NCBI GenBank assembly: GCA_031426215.1 | Contig: JANPKU010000021.1 | Coordinates: 15,446 to 79,445, forward strand | Direction of reading: 5' to 3' | DNA: 64,000 bases | Source of the DNA: Sva-07 sp031426215 | GTDB taxonomy: Bacteria; Actinomycetota; Acidimicrobiia; Acidimicrobiales; Ilumatobacteraceae | Part shown: piece after piece, positions 17,394-25,374 of the stretch | Layout of the letters: the number at the start of each line of letters is the position of its first letter | How positions within the stretch are numbered: the stretch's first letter is position 1 | Translations under genes and position numbers: made by a program | Notes under the pieces: model-generated | Seen by the model: the letters and a program-made list of their open reading frames with translations, nothing else | What the model was told of the DNA's origin: nothing | The model's database searches: none

Positions 17394-18038
17394 TCAGGTG
17401 AAGTCGGGGGCGACCCGGTTGGATCGCTTGAGTTCGGCCATGCCGGACATGGTGGCCAGCTTCTCGATGGCGTCCCAGAGTTCGACCGCCTCGACGCCAC
17501 GCGGCGCCTTGGAGATCACCGGGCCGAAGAAACTCGCCTCGTTCCCGGCGCCGGGATGGAACGTGAGGATCGGCGTGCCGACATCCTTGCCCGTTCGGCT
17601 CAGCGCCAACTCGGTGTCGGCACGGATGTACGCATCGTGCGACTCGTCATCGGCGGCGTCGAGACACCCGGCGTCGAATCCATTGGCCGACAACAGACCG
17701 CCGTACCACCCGAGACCGTCGCTGCGAGCCGCTTCGCGCTGCGCATCAGCGTGCAACGCGGTGCCGACCGCTGTGTACCAACGACCGACGGCCGATGGGT
17801 CGTCGTCGCCGAGCCGAATGGCGTCGGCGATGCGAAGTCCCTGCTGGCCGAGGTAGTGACCTGCGCGGTATTGCGGCGTGTACCACTCCTGGGTGTTGTT
17901 CTCGTTGAGGATCCACAACGAGATGAACCGCCAGTCGACCTCGTAGTCACGCTGCTCGCTGACATTGGTGACCCACCTCGAGGTGATCCACGCCCACGGA
18001 CAGACAGGATCAAAGAAGAAGTCCAGATCGGCGGCCAC
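17394..18038 (-). CDS. DsbA-family protein resembling mycothiol-dependent nitroreductase, single active-site Cys
   Basis: The 214-residue thioredoxin-fold protein starts DLDFFFDPVCPWAWITSRW, followed by a helical insert and a VGTPILTF cis-proline segment with FFGPVISKAPRG. This layout recalls the mycobacterial protein Rv2466c, a mycothiol-dependent reductase with a CPWC active site. Here the second cysteine is replaced by alanine (CPWA), so the enzyme could only work by a monothiol route with mycothiol, or could have changed role. The start is GTG. It is embedded between infB and rbfA. The comparison with Rv2466c is from memory. Confidence 0.8.
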   Translation of the reverse strand: MAADLDFFFDPVCPWAWITSRWVTNVSEQRDYEVDWRFISLWILNENNTQEWYTPQYRAGHYLGQQGLRIADAIRLGDDDPSAVGRWYTAVGTALHADAQREAARSDGLGWYGGLLSANGFDAGCLDAADDESHDAYIRADTELALSRTGKDVGTPILTFHPGAGNEASFFGPVISKAPRGVEAVELWDAIEKLATMSGMAELKRSNRVAPDFT

Positions 18039-18073
18039 CTGTGCAACCTACCGGGACGAACCCGGCGGGCCGA

Positions 18074-21040
18074 TCACGTACGAGCGATCTCGACGTCCTG
18101 GAAGGTCTCGATGAGGTCACCCGGCTTGAGGTCCTGGAAGTCCGACAGACCGATGCCGCACTCGAAGCCCTCACGGACCTCGCGAGCATCGTCCTTGAAC
18201 CGTCGCAGCGACGCGATGTCGCCCTTCCAGATGATGGTGCCGTCACGAAGGAAACGAACCTTGGAACCACGGGTGATGACGCCCGATCGGACGTAACAAC
18301 CGGCGATCGCGCCCTGCTTGGGCACCCGGAAGATCTCGCGGACCTCGGCTTCGCCCGTCACCTGCTCCTCGAACTCGGGCTCGAGCATGCCGATGACGGC
18401 CTGCTCGATGTCCTCGAGGAGCTTGTAGATGATCTCGTAGGTGCGGATCTCCACTTCTTCCTGCTCGGCGAGTTTGCGGGCCTTGCCGTCGGGACGCACG
18501 TTGAAGCCGATGATCGTGGCATTGGTGGCGTTGGCCAGCGTGATGTCGTTCTCGGTGATCCCGCCCACCGCACGATGCACGAAGCTGACGTTGACCTCGT
18601 CGCGCTCGAGACGCCGCAGCGAATCGGTGACCGCTTCGAGCGAACCTTGCACGTCAGCCTTGAGGATGAGGTTGACCGAGGCCTTCTCCCCCGACTGGAT
18701 CTGAGCGAAGATGTCTTCGAGGCGGGTACCGGTCTTGACTCGGGCGTCCTCTCGCAGATGCTTCGCCTTGAGCCGCAGCTCTCGTGCCTCGGCAACTGTC
18801 CGGGCGATCTTCTCGTCGGGGGCGGCGCGGAATTCGTCGCCGGCTTCGGGAACGAGCGACAGACCCAACACCTGAACCGGCATCGACGGACCGGCGACCT
18901 TGACCTGCTCGCCCTTGTCGTTGATCATTGCGCGCACCTTGCCCCAGGCGGCACCGGCGACGATCGGATCGCCCACCTTCAACTCGCCCTTGTCGACAAG
19001 CACGGTGGCAACAGGTCCACGACCCTTGTCGAGCTGCGCTTCGATCACGATGCCCTTGGCGCGCCCGGTCGGGTTCGCGGTGAGCTCTTCGAGTTCGGCG
19101 ACGACCTGCAACTGTTCGATGAGGTCGTCGACACCGAGGCCCTTGAGTGCGGACATCTCGACGACGATCGTGTCGCCGCCCCACGACTCGGGCACGAGCT
19201 CGTACTCGGCGAGCTGCGTGAGCACCCGCTGAGGATCGGCGTTTGCCTTGTCGATCTTGTTGACCGCCACCACGATCGGAACGTCGGCCGCCCGAGCATG
19301 ATTGATGGCCTCGATCGTCTGGGGCATGATGCCGTCGTCGGCAGCAACCATCAGCACCACGATGTCGGTCGCATCGGCACCGCGGGCGCGCATCTGCGTG
19401 AACGCAGCGTGGCCTGGTGTGTCGAGGAACGTGACCGAACCGTGCTCGTTCTGGACCTGATAGGCACCGATGTGCTGGGTGATGCCACCGGCCTCACCAT
19501 CGACGACGTTGGCGCCACGGATGTGATCGAGCAGCGTGGTCTTGCCGTGGTCGACGTGACCCATCACGGTGATCACCGGCGGTCGCGGCTGCTGCAGCTC
19601 GAAGTCGTCGGAGTCGTCGAACAACTTCTGCAGTTCGACTTCTTCCTGCTGGCCCGGCTCGACCAGGAGGATCTCGGCGTTGACCTCGAGTGCGAACAAC
19701 TCCATCTGCTCGTCCGCGAGCGTCATGGTCGCCGTGACCATCTCACCGTTGTTGAGCAGGAAGCGCACGACGTCCGCCGGGGTGCGATTCAGCTTGGGAG
19801 CGAACTCCTGCGCCGACACACCGCGCTCGACGATGACGACGCCCTCGGGGACGGGAGCATCGGATGACGTGTACGCAGTGAACTGCGGCTGGAGGTCGTC
19901 CTGGTCGCGACGACGACGACGACGACCGGTACGACGCGGCGGGCGCCGCTGACCGCTCGGGCGATTTCCACCAGGACGGCCGGGACCGCCGCCACCGGGA
20001 CCGCCACCACCAGGTCCGCCACCGGGACCACCCGGACGACCACCAGGAGCACCGGCTCCGCCGCCGGGACGCGGGGTGAACCCACCCGGGCGCGGGCGCG
20101 CACCGCCGGGGCCACCACCAGGACGTGCGCCTGCAGGGCGCGCCGATCCGGGAGGAGGCGGGATGACTTTTCCACTCGGCGACAACGGGCGTCCCGGAGG
20201 CGGTGGGATCGACTTGCCACTCGGTGACAACGTGCGCTCGGACGGGGCTCCCTCGGGAGGTGTCGGACGACGGCCTTCCGCCGGAGCCGCGACGTGCTCG
20301 GGCGGACGACCACCAGCGGTCGGCCGACCGCTCGAGATCACGCGCGACGCATCGGAGTGCTCTGCGGCTGCGGGGGGAGCCGACGGTGACTCGGAGGCCT
20401 GCTCGACCGGTGCCGTCGGCACGGATTCGACAGGCGCGCTCGGTGGCGCTGATGACTCGACCGGAGGTGCGGTCTCGACCGGAGCAGCGGGCTCTGGCAC
20501 CGACTCCGCTGCAGGCGAAGCGGCCTCGACTGCGCTGACGGCTGCCGGCTCGACACGGGTCTCGGTGACCGGTTCAGGAACAACGGTCTCGACCGGGGAA
20601 GTCTCGGCCACCGGCGACACCGTTGGAGGCGTCTCGGTCGCAGCATCGACGACGGCAGGCGCCGGAGCGACTTCAGCGGCGGCTTCGGCAGCCACTGGCT
20701 GGTCGACGACCTCGGCGACCGGCTCGACGTCGGGCTTCGCGGCGACCGCCTTCTTCGTCGTCTTCGGCTTCTCGTCGGGCGCGTCAGCAGCTGGCTGCTT
20801 CGCCGCCGCTGCCGCCTTGGCAGGCGCCTTCTTGGCAGGCTTCGCCTCTTCTGGCTGGTCGGCTCGGGTCAACCCGTCACGCTCGGCGCGACGGGTCACC
20901 ATGTCGGCATACGCCTCGGCGAGCGAGGACGACGGGCCCTTGGCGGCGACGCCGAGCCGACTGCAGAGGTCGAGGACCTCGGCGTTTGTCATCCCGAGCT
21001 CTTTCGCGAGCTCGTGGATCCTGATCTTCTTCGCTGCCAC
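18074..21040 (-). CDS. infB: Translation initiation factor IF-2
   Basis: IF-2 is the GTPase that brings initiator tRNA to the ribosome. The 988-residue protein begins with the small N-terminal fold (1-52). A long Ala/Pro/Glu linker follows, then a Pro/Gly/Arg-rich stretch (about 300-385) with long Gly runs, typical of high-GC actinobacteria. The GTPase core follows with G1 GHVDHGKT (494-501), DTPGHAAF and NKID, then domains II to IV. It starts at GTG with AAAGG upstream. ylxR and nusA lie upstream on the same strand. Confidence 0.97.
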   Translation of the reverse strand: MAAKKIRIHELAKELGMTNAEVLDLCSRLGVAAKGPSSSLAEAYADMVTRRAERDGLTRADQPEEAKPAKKAPAKAAAAAKQPAADAPDEKPKTTKKAVAAKPDVEPVAEVVDQPVAAEAAAEVAPAPAVVDAATETPPTVSPVAETSPVETVVPEPVTETRVEPAAVSAVEAASPAAESVPEPAAPVETAPPVESSAPPSAPVESVPTAPVEQASESPSAPPAAAEHSDASRVISSGRPTAGGRPPEHVAAPAEGRRPTPPEGAPSERTLSPSGKSIPPPPGRPLSPSGKVIPPPPGSARPAGARPGGGPGGARPRPGGFTPRPGGGAGAPGGRPGGPGGGPGGGGPGGGGPGRPGGNRPSGQRRPPRRTGRRRRRRDQDDLQPQFTAYTSSDAPVPEGVVIVERGVSAQEFAPKLNRTPADVVRFLLNNGEMVTATMTLADEQMELFALEVNAEILLVEPGQQEEVELQKLFDDSDDFELQQPRPPVITVMGHVDHGKTTLLDHIRGANVVDGEAGGITQHIGAYQVQNEHGSVTFLDTPGHAAFTQMRARGADATDIVVLMVAADDGIMPQTIEAINHARAADVPIVVAVNKIDKANADPQRVLTQLAEYELVPESWGGDTIVVEMSALKGLGVDDLIEQLQVVAELEELTANPTGRAKGIVIEAQLDKGRGPVATVLVDKGELKVGDPIVAGAAWGKVRAMINDKGEQVKVAGPSMPVQVLGLSLVPEAGDEFRAAPDEKIARTVAEARELRLKAKHLREDARVKTGTRLEDIFAQIQSGEKASVNLILKADVQGSLEAVTDSLRRLERDEVNVSFVHRAVGGITENDITLANATNATIIGFNVRPDGKARKLAEQEEVEIRTYEIIYKLLEDIEQAVIGMLEPEFEEQVTGEAEVREIFRVPKQGAIAGCYVRSGVITRGSKVRFLRDGTIIWKGDIASLRRFKDDAREVREGFECGIGLSDFQDLKPGDLIETFQDVEIART

Positions 21041-21089
21041 GTTGTCGATTCAACCTTTCACAGTCGTCTTTGCCTCGCGGATGCTGGAA

Positions 21090-21407
21090 TCAATGCGCAT
21101 CCGGGTATTCGTCACCGTCGACCCGTCGGCCGACACATTCTCTGATCGCCTGCTCGTCCACGACGCCGACCTCACGCTTCCACGCTCGGGCGAACGCTCG
21201 ACGTGACACCGCCGCGTCGAGACATCCCGCAACGACCAGATCATCGCCGAGCAACCCTCGGCACAGCCATGCCCCACGTCCGCGGCTCGCTCCATCGGCC
21301 ACGACACCGGTCTCCGACCACGTGAAACGCACGAGATCGGACTGCGGACGTCGCTGCCGACAGCCAATGCAGCTGCGAACGGGTTCGAGGCCGTCAGCAA
21401 CACTCAG
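21090..21407 (-). CDS. ylxR: YlxR-family RNA-binding protein, probable CTG start
   Basis: YlxR (DUF448) proteins are small and lie between nusA and infB, exactly as here. The frame encodes EPVRSCIGCRQRRPQ with the conserved paired cysteines and Arg residues (Cys13, Cys16), then DLVRFTW, GRGAWLC and RRAFARAW. In this frame there is no ATG, GTG or TTG between an upstream TAA inside nusA and the GTG at 21332, which would cut off the essential N-terminus. The best start is a CTG at 21407 overlapping the nusA stop as CTGA, giving 105 residues. A frame-dependent coupling event is the alternative. Confidence 0.75.
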   Translation of the reverse strand: MSVADGLEPVRSCIGCRQRRPQSDLVRFTWSETGVVADGASRGRGAWLCRGLLGDDLVVAGCLDAAVSRRAFARAWKREVGVVDEQAIRECVGRRVDGDEYPDAH

Positions 21408-22783
21408 TCGTCGCCGCCGTTCTTAATGGCGGGCTCATCGTCCGCTTCGCTTCCGACTCGCGCCGCTTCTGCCTCGTCGCTGGCGCTTCCCTCGGCAGGT
21501 TCGTCCACGTCGGTGGACTCAACCTCAGACTCCGCGTTCGCTTCGCTTCCTTCTGCCTCGTCGCTGACGCTTCCCTCTTGGTCGGCGGGCTCGTCGTCCG
21601 CGTCGGTGGTGCTTTCCTCGGCAGGTTCGCCCACGTCGGTGGACTCTTCGCCGGCGCTGGCGGCGGCGGCTTGGGTTTGCCAGTCGGACTCGCTGATCAC
21701 GCTGCCGTCTGCAGCGTGCCACTCCATCTCGCCGGTCTCGGCATTCGCGCGCCATTCGCCGTCGGCGTACTCGACGTCGGCATCGCGTCCACCGGCAGGA
21801 ATGCCTTCGGCGAGCTGCGTCTCGGAACGGATGTCGACACGAACGCCAGTGAGACGTGCAGCGAGGCGAGCGTTCTGGCCCTCACGCCCGATCGCCAGGC
21901 TCAGCTGGTGGTCGGGCACGATCACGTCGGCGGCAGTGCCATCGTCGGAGATGTTGACCTGGGTCACCTTGGCCGGTGAGAGCGCCTTTGCGACGAAGTC
22001 GGCCAGATCCTCGCTGAACGGCACGATGTCGATCTTCTCGCCGCGCATCTCGTTGACCACCATGCGCACGCGGCCGCCACGGGCCCCGACGCACGCGCCG
22101 ACCGGGTCGACGTTGTGATCGTTCGACCAGACGGCGATCTTGGTGCGGTGGCCGGGTTCACGCGCGCAGGCCTTGATCTCGACGATGCCGTCGGCGATCT
22201 CGGGCACTTCGAGCTCGAACAACCGCTTGATCAGACCCGGATGTGTCCGCGACACCACGATCTGCGGGCCCTTCGGCGTGCGACGCACTTCGACGATGTA
22301 CGCCTTCTGGCGATCGCCCTGGGCGGGACGCTCGAACGGCACCTGCTCGGCCTGCGGCAGGAGCGCCTCGACCCGACCGAGATCGAGCAGCGTGTAACGG
22401 GCGTCGGTGCGCTGGATGATGCCGGTGACGATGTCGCCCTCACGGTTCGCATATTCCTCGAACTTGCGCTCGGACTCGACTTCACGGATGCGCTGGCTCA
22501 TCACCTGGCGGAAGGTCTGCGCCGCGATGCGCCCGAGTTCTTCCTTCTTCGGGGTGTCATCGCGCTCGTTGATCCAGTTGCCGTCCTCGTCGACGTCGTA
22601 CGCGATGAACGAGAACTCCATGGTTTCGGGATTCACCTCGACGACCACTTCGTCGGCGGCATCCGGGCGGCGCTTGTAGGCAGATGCGAGCGCATCGACG
22701 AGGACGTGCAACAGCGTGTCCTCGGAGATGCCCTTCTCCTGGGCCAGCATGCCGATGGCCTCGCTCATGTCGAGGTTGCTCAT
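21404..22783 (-). CDS. nusA: Transcription termination/antitermination factor NusA
   Basis: NusA binds RNA polymerase and nascent RNA to control pausing and termination. From the ATG at 22783 the 459-residue protein has the N-terminal RNAP-binding domain, an S1 domain, and two KH domains (KH1 with DPVGACVGARGGRVRMV; KH2 with DHQLSLAIGREGQNARLAARL). A tail of about 110 residues follows, dominated by Glu, Asp, Ser and Ala with repeated TDV-EPAE units. The C-terminal acidic repeats of E. coli NusA are absent, normal for actinobacteria. The ATG overlaps the rimP stop by 4 bp (ATGA); AAGGAG lies 11 nt upstream. Confidence 0.96.
   Translation of the reverse strand: MSNLDMSEAIGMLAQEKGISEDTLLHVLVDALASAYKRRPDAADEVVVEVNPETMEFSFIAYDVDEDGNWINERDDTPKKEELGRIAAQTFRQVMSQRIREVESERKFEEYANREGDIVTGIIQRTDARYTLLDLGRVEALLPQAEQVPFERPAQGDRQKAYIVEVRRTPKGPQIVVSRTHPGLIKRLFELEVPEIADGIVEIKACAREPGHRTKIAVWSNDHNVDPVGACVGARGGRVRMVVNEMRGEKIDIVPFSEDLADFVAKALSPAKVTQVNISDDGTAADVIVPDHQLSLAIGREGQNARLAARLTGVRVDIRSETQLAEGIPAGGRDADVEYADGEWRANAETGEMEWHAADGSVISESDWQTQAAAASAGEESTDVGEPAEESTTDADDEPADQEGSVSDEAEGSEANAESEVESTDVDEPAEGSASDEAEAARVGSEADDEPAIKNGGDD
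21466..21647. repeat. Internal direct repeats in the nusA tail
   Basis: A 31-bp segment at 21490-21520 recurs at 21617-21647 with one change. A 28-bp segment at 21466-21493 recurs at 21551-21578 with one change. They encode the repeated TDVxEPAE and SDEAE units of the acidic tail, a trace of recent slippage or duplication. Confidence 0.7.
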
Positions 22784-23367
22784 GACGGTTGCTTCTCCTT
22801 GTTCGATGTAGCGATCGATGTGGTCGTCGGGGACGTCTCGGTGGTCGGCTTCGCACCCGACCGGTTCTTGCCAGCGGGTTGCTTGCCCGGTTTCGGCTGC
22901 GGACCCCACTCGAAGACGGTGCGGGCCTTGTCGACCTCACTGATCGACACGGTGCGTTCGGTCCCGTCGTCGAGCAGCAATGTGGCGGTCCGGTCGTCGG
23001 CGCCGATGAGCGCCCCCTGGAAGCGCCGCGGGTCGGCCTGAGGATCACGAAGGCGCACCGAGATCGTCTTGCCGACCTCACGCTGGTAGTGGGCAGCGGT
23101 TCGAAGCTGGCGTTCGAGGCCAGGGCTCGTGACCTCGAGGGTGTACTGACCGGTGATGGGGTCCTCGTGGTCGAGTTCACGTGAGATCAGCCGGGTCGCC
23201 AGCGACAGCGAGTCGAGATTGATCCCGCTCTCGGAACCGGGCGGGGTGTCGAGCGTGATACGCATCGTGGCGCCCCGTCGCTCGATGTCGTACACGTCGA
23301 GTTGGAGGTCGGCAGCGATGGGTGCCACGAGAGCGTGAACACGATCGATCTCGGTCGATGCACTCAT
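22780..23367 (-). CDS. rimP: Ribosome maturation factor RimP
   Basis: RimP assists 30S subunit maturation. The 195-residue protein has the two-domain layout: the N-terminal half with LQLDVYDIERRG and the motif QYTLEVTSPGLERQL, then an SH3-like C-terminal half with FQGALIGADD and a Lys/Pro/Thr-rich tail. The ATG has a strong ribosome site AAAGGAGG 8 nt upstream. It is the first gene of the rimP-nusA-ylxR-infB block and is preceded by a hairpin leader. Confidence 0.93.
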   Translation of the reverse strand: MSASTEIDRVHALVAPIAADLQLDVYDIERRGATMRITLDTPPGSESGINLDSLSLATRLISRELDHEDPITGQYTLEVTSPGLERQLRTAAHYQREVGKTISVRLRDPQADPRRFQGALIGADDRTATLLLDDGTERTVSISEVDKARTVFEWGPQPKPGKQPAGKNRSGAKPTTETSPTTTSIATSNKEKQPS

Positions 23368-23391
23368 CCGAACTGCCTCCTTTCAACAAAC

Positions 23392-23418
23392 AAGGCGTGG
23401 GGCTCAGCCCCACGCCTT
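23392..23418 (-). promoter_or_regulatory. Terminator-like hairpin in the rimP-nusA leader (possible attenuator)
   Basis: Two perfect 13-bp arms (AAGGCGTGGGGCT and its complement) around one base form a very stable GC-rich hairpin. On the minus strand it is followed directly by a T-rich tail (TTGTTTGTTG) and then the rimP ribosome site. It lies between divergent starts (rimP and proS), so it cannot end either gene. It looks like a premature terminator in the leader of the nusA operon. NusA-dependent autoregulation is known in E. coli; here it is inference. Confidence 0.6.
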
Positions 23419-23444
23419 TCGGTACCAAACCAAATGGAGAGATG

Positions 23445-23472
23445 ACTATAGCAGCGCGCCGACCCAAGTCGA
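23445..23472 (-). promoter_or_regulatory. Putative promoter of the rimP-nusA-infB operon
   Basis: On the minus strand an extended -10 (TGC then TATAGT, at 23445-23450) is preceded by a 16-bp spacer and a weak -35 TCGACT (23467-23472). Transcription would begin about 70 nt ahead of the rimP ATG, placing the hairpin at 23392-23418 in the leader. Confidence 0.5.
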
Positions 23473-23510
23473 CCGGGCCTGGCGCCCACCGCCATCGGTA
23501 CAGTGCCTGC

Positions 23511-25289
23511 GTGCTTCGTATGTCGAACCTGTTCCTGCGGACCCTGCGTGACGACCCGGCTGACGCCGAGGTGGCCAGTCACCGGCTGCTCGTTCGCGCC
23601 GGCTACATCCGGCGCGCCGCCCCAGGAGGCTTCACGTGGCTGCCCCTCGGATGGCTCGTGTACCGCAACGTCGAACAGATCGTTCGCGAGGAGATGGACG
23701 CCGCCGGATTCCAGGAGGTCCACTTCCCGGCGCTCCTGCCCCGCGAGCCGTACGAAGCCACCGGACGCTGGACCGAGTACGGCGACAACCTGTTTCGCCT
23801 GCAGGACCGCAAGGGCGCCGACTTCCTGCTCGCCCCGACCCACGAGGAGATGTTCACCCTGCTCGTCAAGGACATCTGCGGGTCGTACAAGGACCTCCCG
23901 TTGTCGATCTACCAGATCCAGACCAAATACCGCGACGAGGCCCGACCTCGCGCCGGGCTGCTGCGAGGTCGCGAGTTCGTGATGAAGGACTCCTACAGCT
24001 TCGATCTCGACGACGAGGGACTGCAGGTGTCCTACGACACTCATCGGAAGGCCTACATCTCGTTGTTCGACCGACTCGGTCTGCCGTACGTGATCGTGTC
24101 GGCGATGTCCGGCGCCATGGGCGGTTCGGCGTCGGAGGAGTTCCTCGCCCCGATGGACGTCGGCGAGGACACCTTCATCAGGTGCACGTCATGTGAGTAT
24201 GCGGCCAACGTCGAAGCCGTCGTCACGCCTGCTCCGCCGGCGATCCCGTTCGACGGGCTACCAGCAGCGGTCGTCCACGACACGCCCGGCACGCCGACGA
24301 TTGCAACGCTGGTCGCCTTCGTCAACGCCGATCCGGCGTTGCGTCACCCCGATCGCGACTGGACGGCAGCCGACACGCTGAAGAACGTCGTCGTGAAGCT
24401 CCGTCATCCCGACGGCACGATCGAGCCACTGGCGATCGGATTGCCCGGCGACCGTGAAGTCGACATGAAGCGCCTCGAGGCCCACGTCTCCCCGGCCGAA
24501 CCCGAACCGTTCGACGAAGCCGACTTCGCGAAGCACCCCTCACTCGTGAAGGGCTACATCGGCCCGGGCGTGCTCGGCACGAACAACACCTCGGGAATCC
24601 GGTACCTCCTCGACCCTCGCGTCGTCGACGGCACCGCCTGGATCACCGGCGCCGATTCACCCGGCAACCACGTGATCAACCTCGTCGCCGGTCGCGACTT
24701 CACCGCCGACGGAACCATCGAGGCCGCGGAGATCCGCAACGGCGACCAGTGCCCCTCGTGCGGCTCCGACGTCGAGATCGCCCGCGGCATCGAGCTCGGC
24801 CACATCTTCCAGCTCGGCCGCAAGTACGCCGAAGCGCTCGGGCTGTCCGTACAGGACGAGAACGGCAAGCCCGTCACTCCCACCATGGGCTCCTACGGAG
24901 TGGGCGTCACGCGGGCGTTGGCCGCCATCGCCGAGGCGAATCACGACGACATCGGACTCGTGTGGCCGCGAGAGATCTCACCGGCCGATGTGCACGTGGT
25001 GATCGCCGGCAAGTCGGACGGCCCGCAGATCCCCGCCGGCGAACAGCTGGCTGTCGACCTCGAGGCCGCCGGCCTGCGAGTGCTGCTCGACGATCGCTAC
25101 GGTCCGTCCCCTGGCGTGAAGTTCAAGGACGCCGAGCTGTTGGGCATCCCGACGATCGCCATCGTCGGTCGCGGCGTGGGCGACGAAACGAACCCGACGA
25201 TCGAGGTCAAGGATCGCCGCTCCGGCGAGCGCCAGGACATTGCCCTCGCCGACGTCGTCGAGCACCTCGTCTCCGTCTGCCGCCCCTGA
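23511..25289 (+). CDS. proS: Prolyl-tRNA synthetase
   Basis: ProRS charges tRNA-Pro. The class II motifs are visible: GRWTEYGDNLFRLQDRKG with LLAPTHEEMFTLL, YQIQTKYRDEARPRAGLLRGREF (motif 2 area) and GSYGVGVTRALAAI near motif 3. A bacterial-type insertion domain lies between motifs 2 and 3, and the anticodon-binding domain closes the protein. With the GTG at 23511 (VLRMSNLFLRTL) it has 592 residues; the ATG at 23520 is an alternative. It is divergent from rimP. Confidence 0.95.
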   Translation: MLRMSNLFLRTLRDDPADAEVASHRLLVRAGYIRRAAPGGFTWLPLGWLVYRNVEQIVREEMDAAGFQEVHFPALLPREPYEATGRWTEYGDNLFRLQDRKGADFLLAPTHEEMFTLLVKDICGSYKDLPLSIYQIQTKYRDEARPRAGLLRGREFVMKDSYSFDLDDEGLQVSYDTHRKAYISLFDRLGLPYVIVSAMSGAMGGSASEEFLAPMDVGEDTFIRCTSCEYAANVEAVVTPAPPAIPFDGLPAAVVHDTPGTPTIATLVAFVNADPALRHPDRDWTAADTLKNVVVKLRHPDGTIEPLAIGLPGDREVDMKRLEAHVSPAEPEPFDEADFAKHPSLVKGYIGPGVLGTNNTSGIRYLLDPRVVDGTAWITGADSPGNHVINLVAGRDFTADGTIEAAEIRNGDQCPSCGSDVEIARGIELGHIFQLGRKYAEALGLSVQDENGKPVTPTMGSYGVGVTRALAAIAEANHDDIGLVWPREISPADVHVVIAGKSDGPQIPAGEQLAVDLEAAGLRVLLDDRYGPSPGVKFKDAELLGIPTIAIVGRGVGDETNPTIEVKDRRSGERQDIALADVVEHLVSVCRP

Positions 25290-25310
25290 CGCCTCCGCCC
25301 GCCTCTCATC

Positions 25311-25363
25311 CCGAAATTGCGCGGGATTCTGACGGTGAGCGTCACGATTCCGGGCAATTTCGG
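25311..25363. terminator. Long imperfect hairpin between convergent proS and maoC-like genes
   Basis: A stem of about 24 bp with two mismatches and two wobbles pairs CCGAAATTGC at the left with GCAATTTCGG at the right and closes at TGACG/CGTCA over a GTGAG loop. It lies 22 bp after the proS stop and 11 bp before the stop of the convergent gene. It may be a bidirectional terminator or a copy of a dispersed palindromic repeat. It does not share the core of the RAYT palindromes. Confidence 0.6.
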
Positions 25364-25374
25364 AGGCGGGTGGT

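Noticed and set aside
18041..19867. A 608-codon plus-strand open frame opposite infB
   Set aside because: It is the complement of a well-supported IF-2 GTPase core, and the translation shows the same biased composition with no motifs.
19900..20160. Gly/Pro/Arg-rich stretch as a separate repeat-protein gene
   Set aside because: It is the in-frame linker of IF-2 on the minus strand; such Gly-rich linkers are normal in high-GC IF-2 proteins.
23392..23418. Hairpin read as the terminator of an adjacent gene
   Set aside because: The genes on both sides (rimP and proS) start near it and point away, so no gene ends there. A leader attenuator is the better reading.
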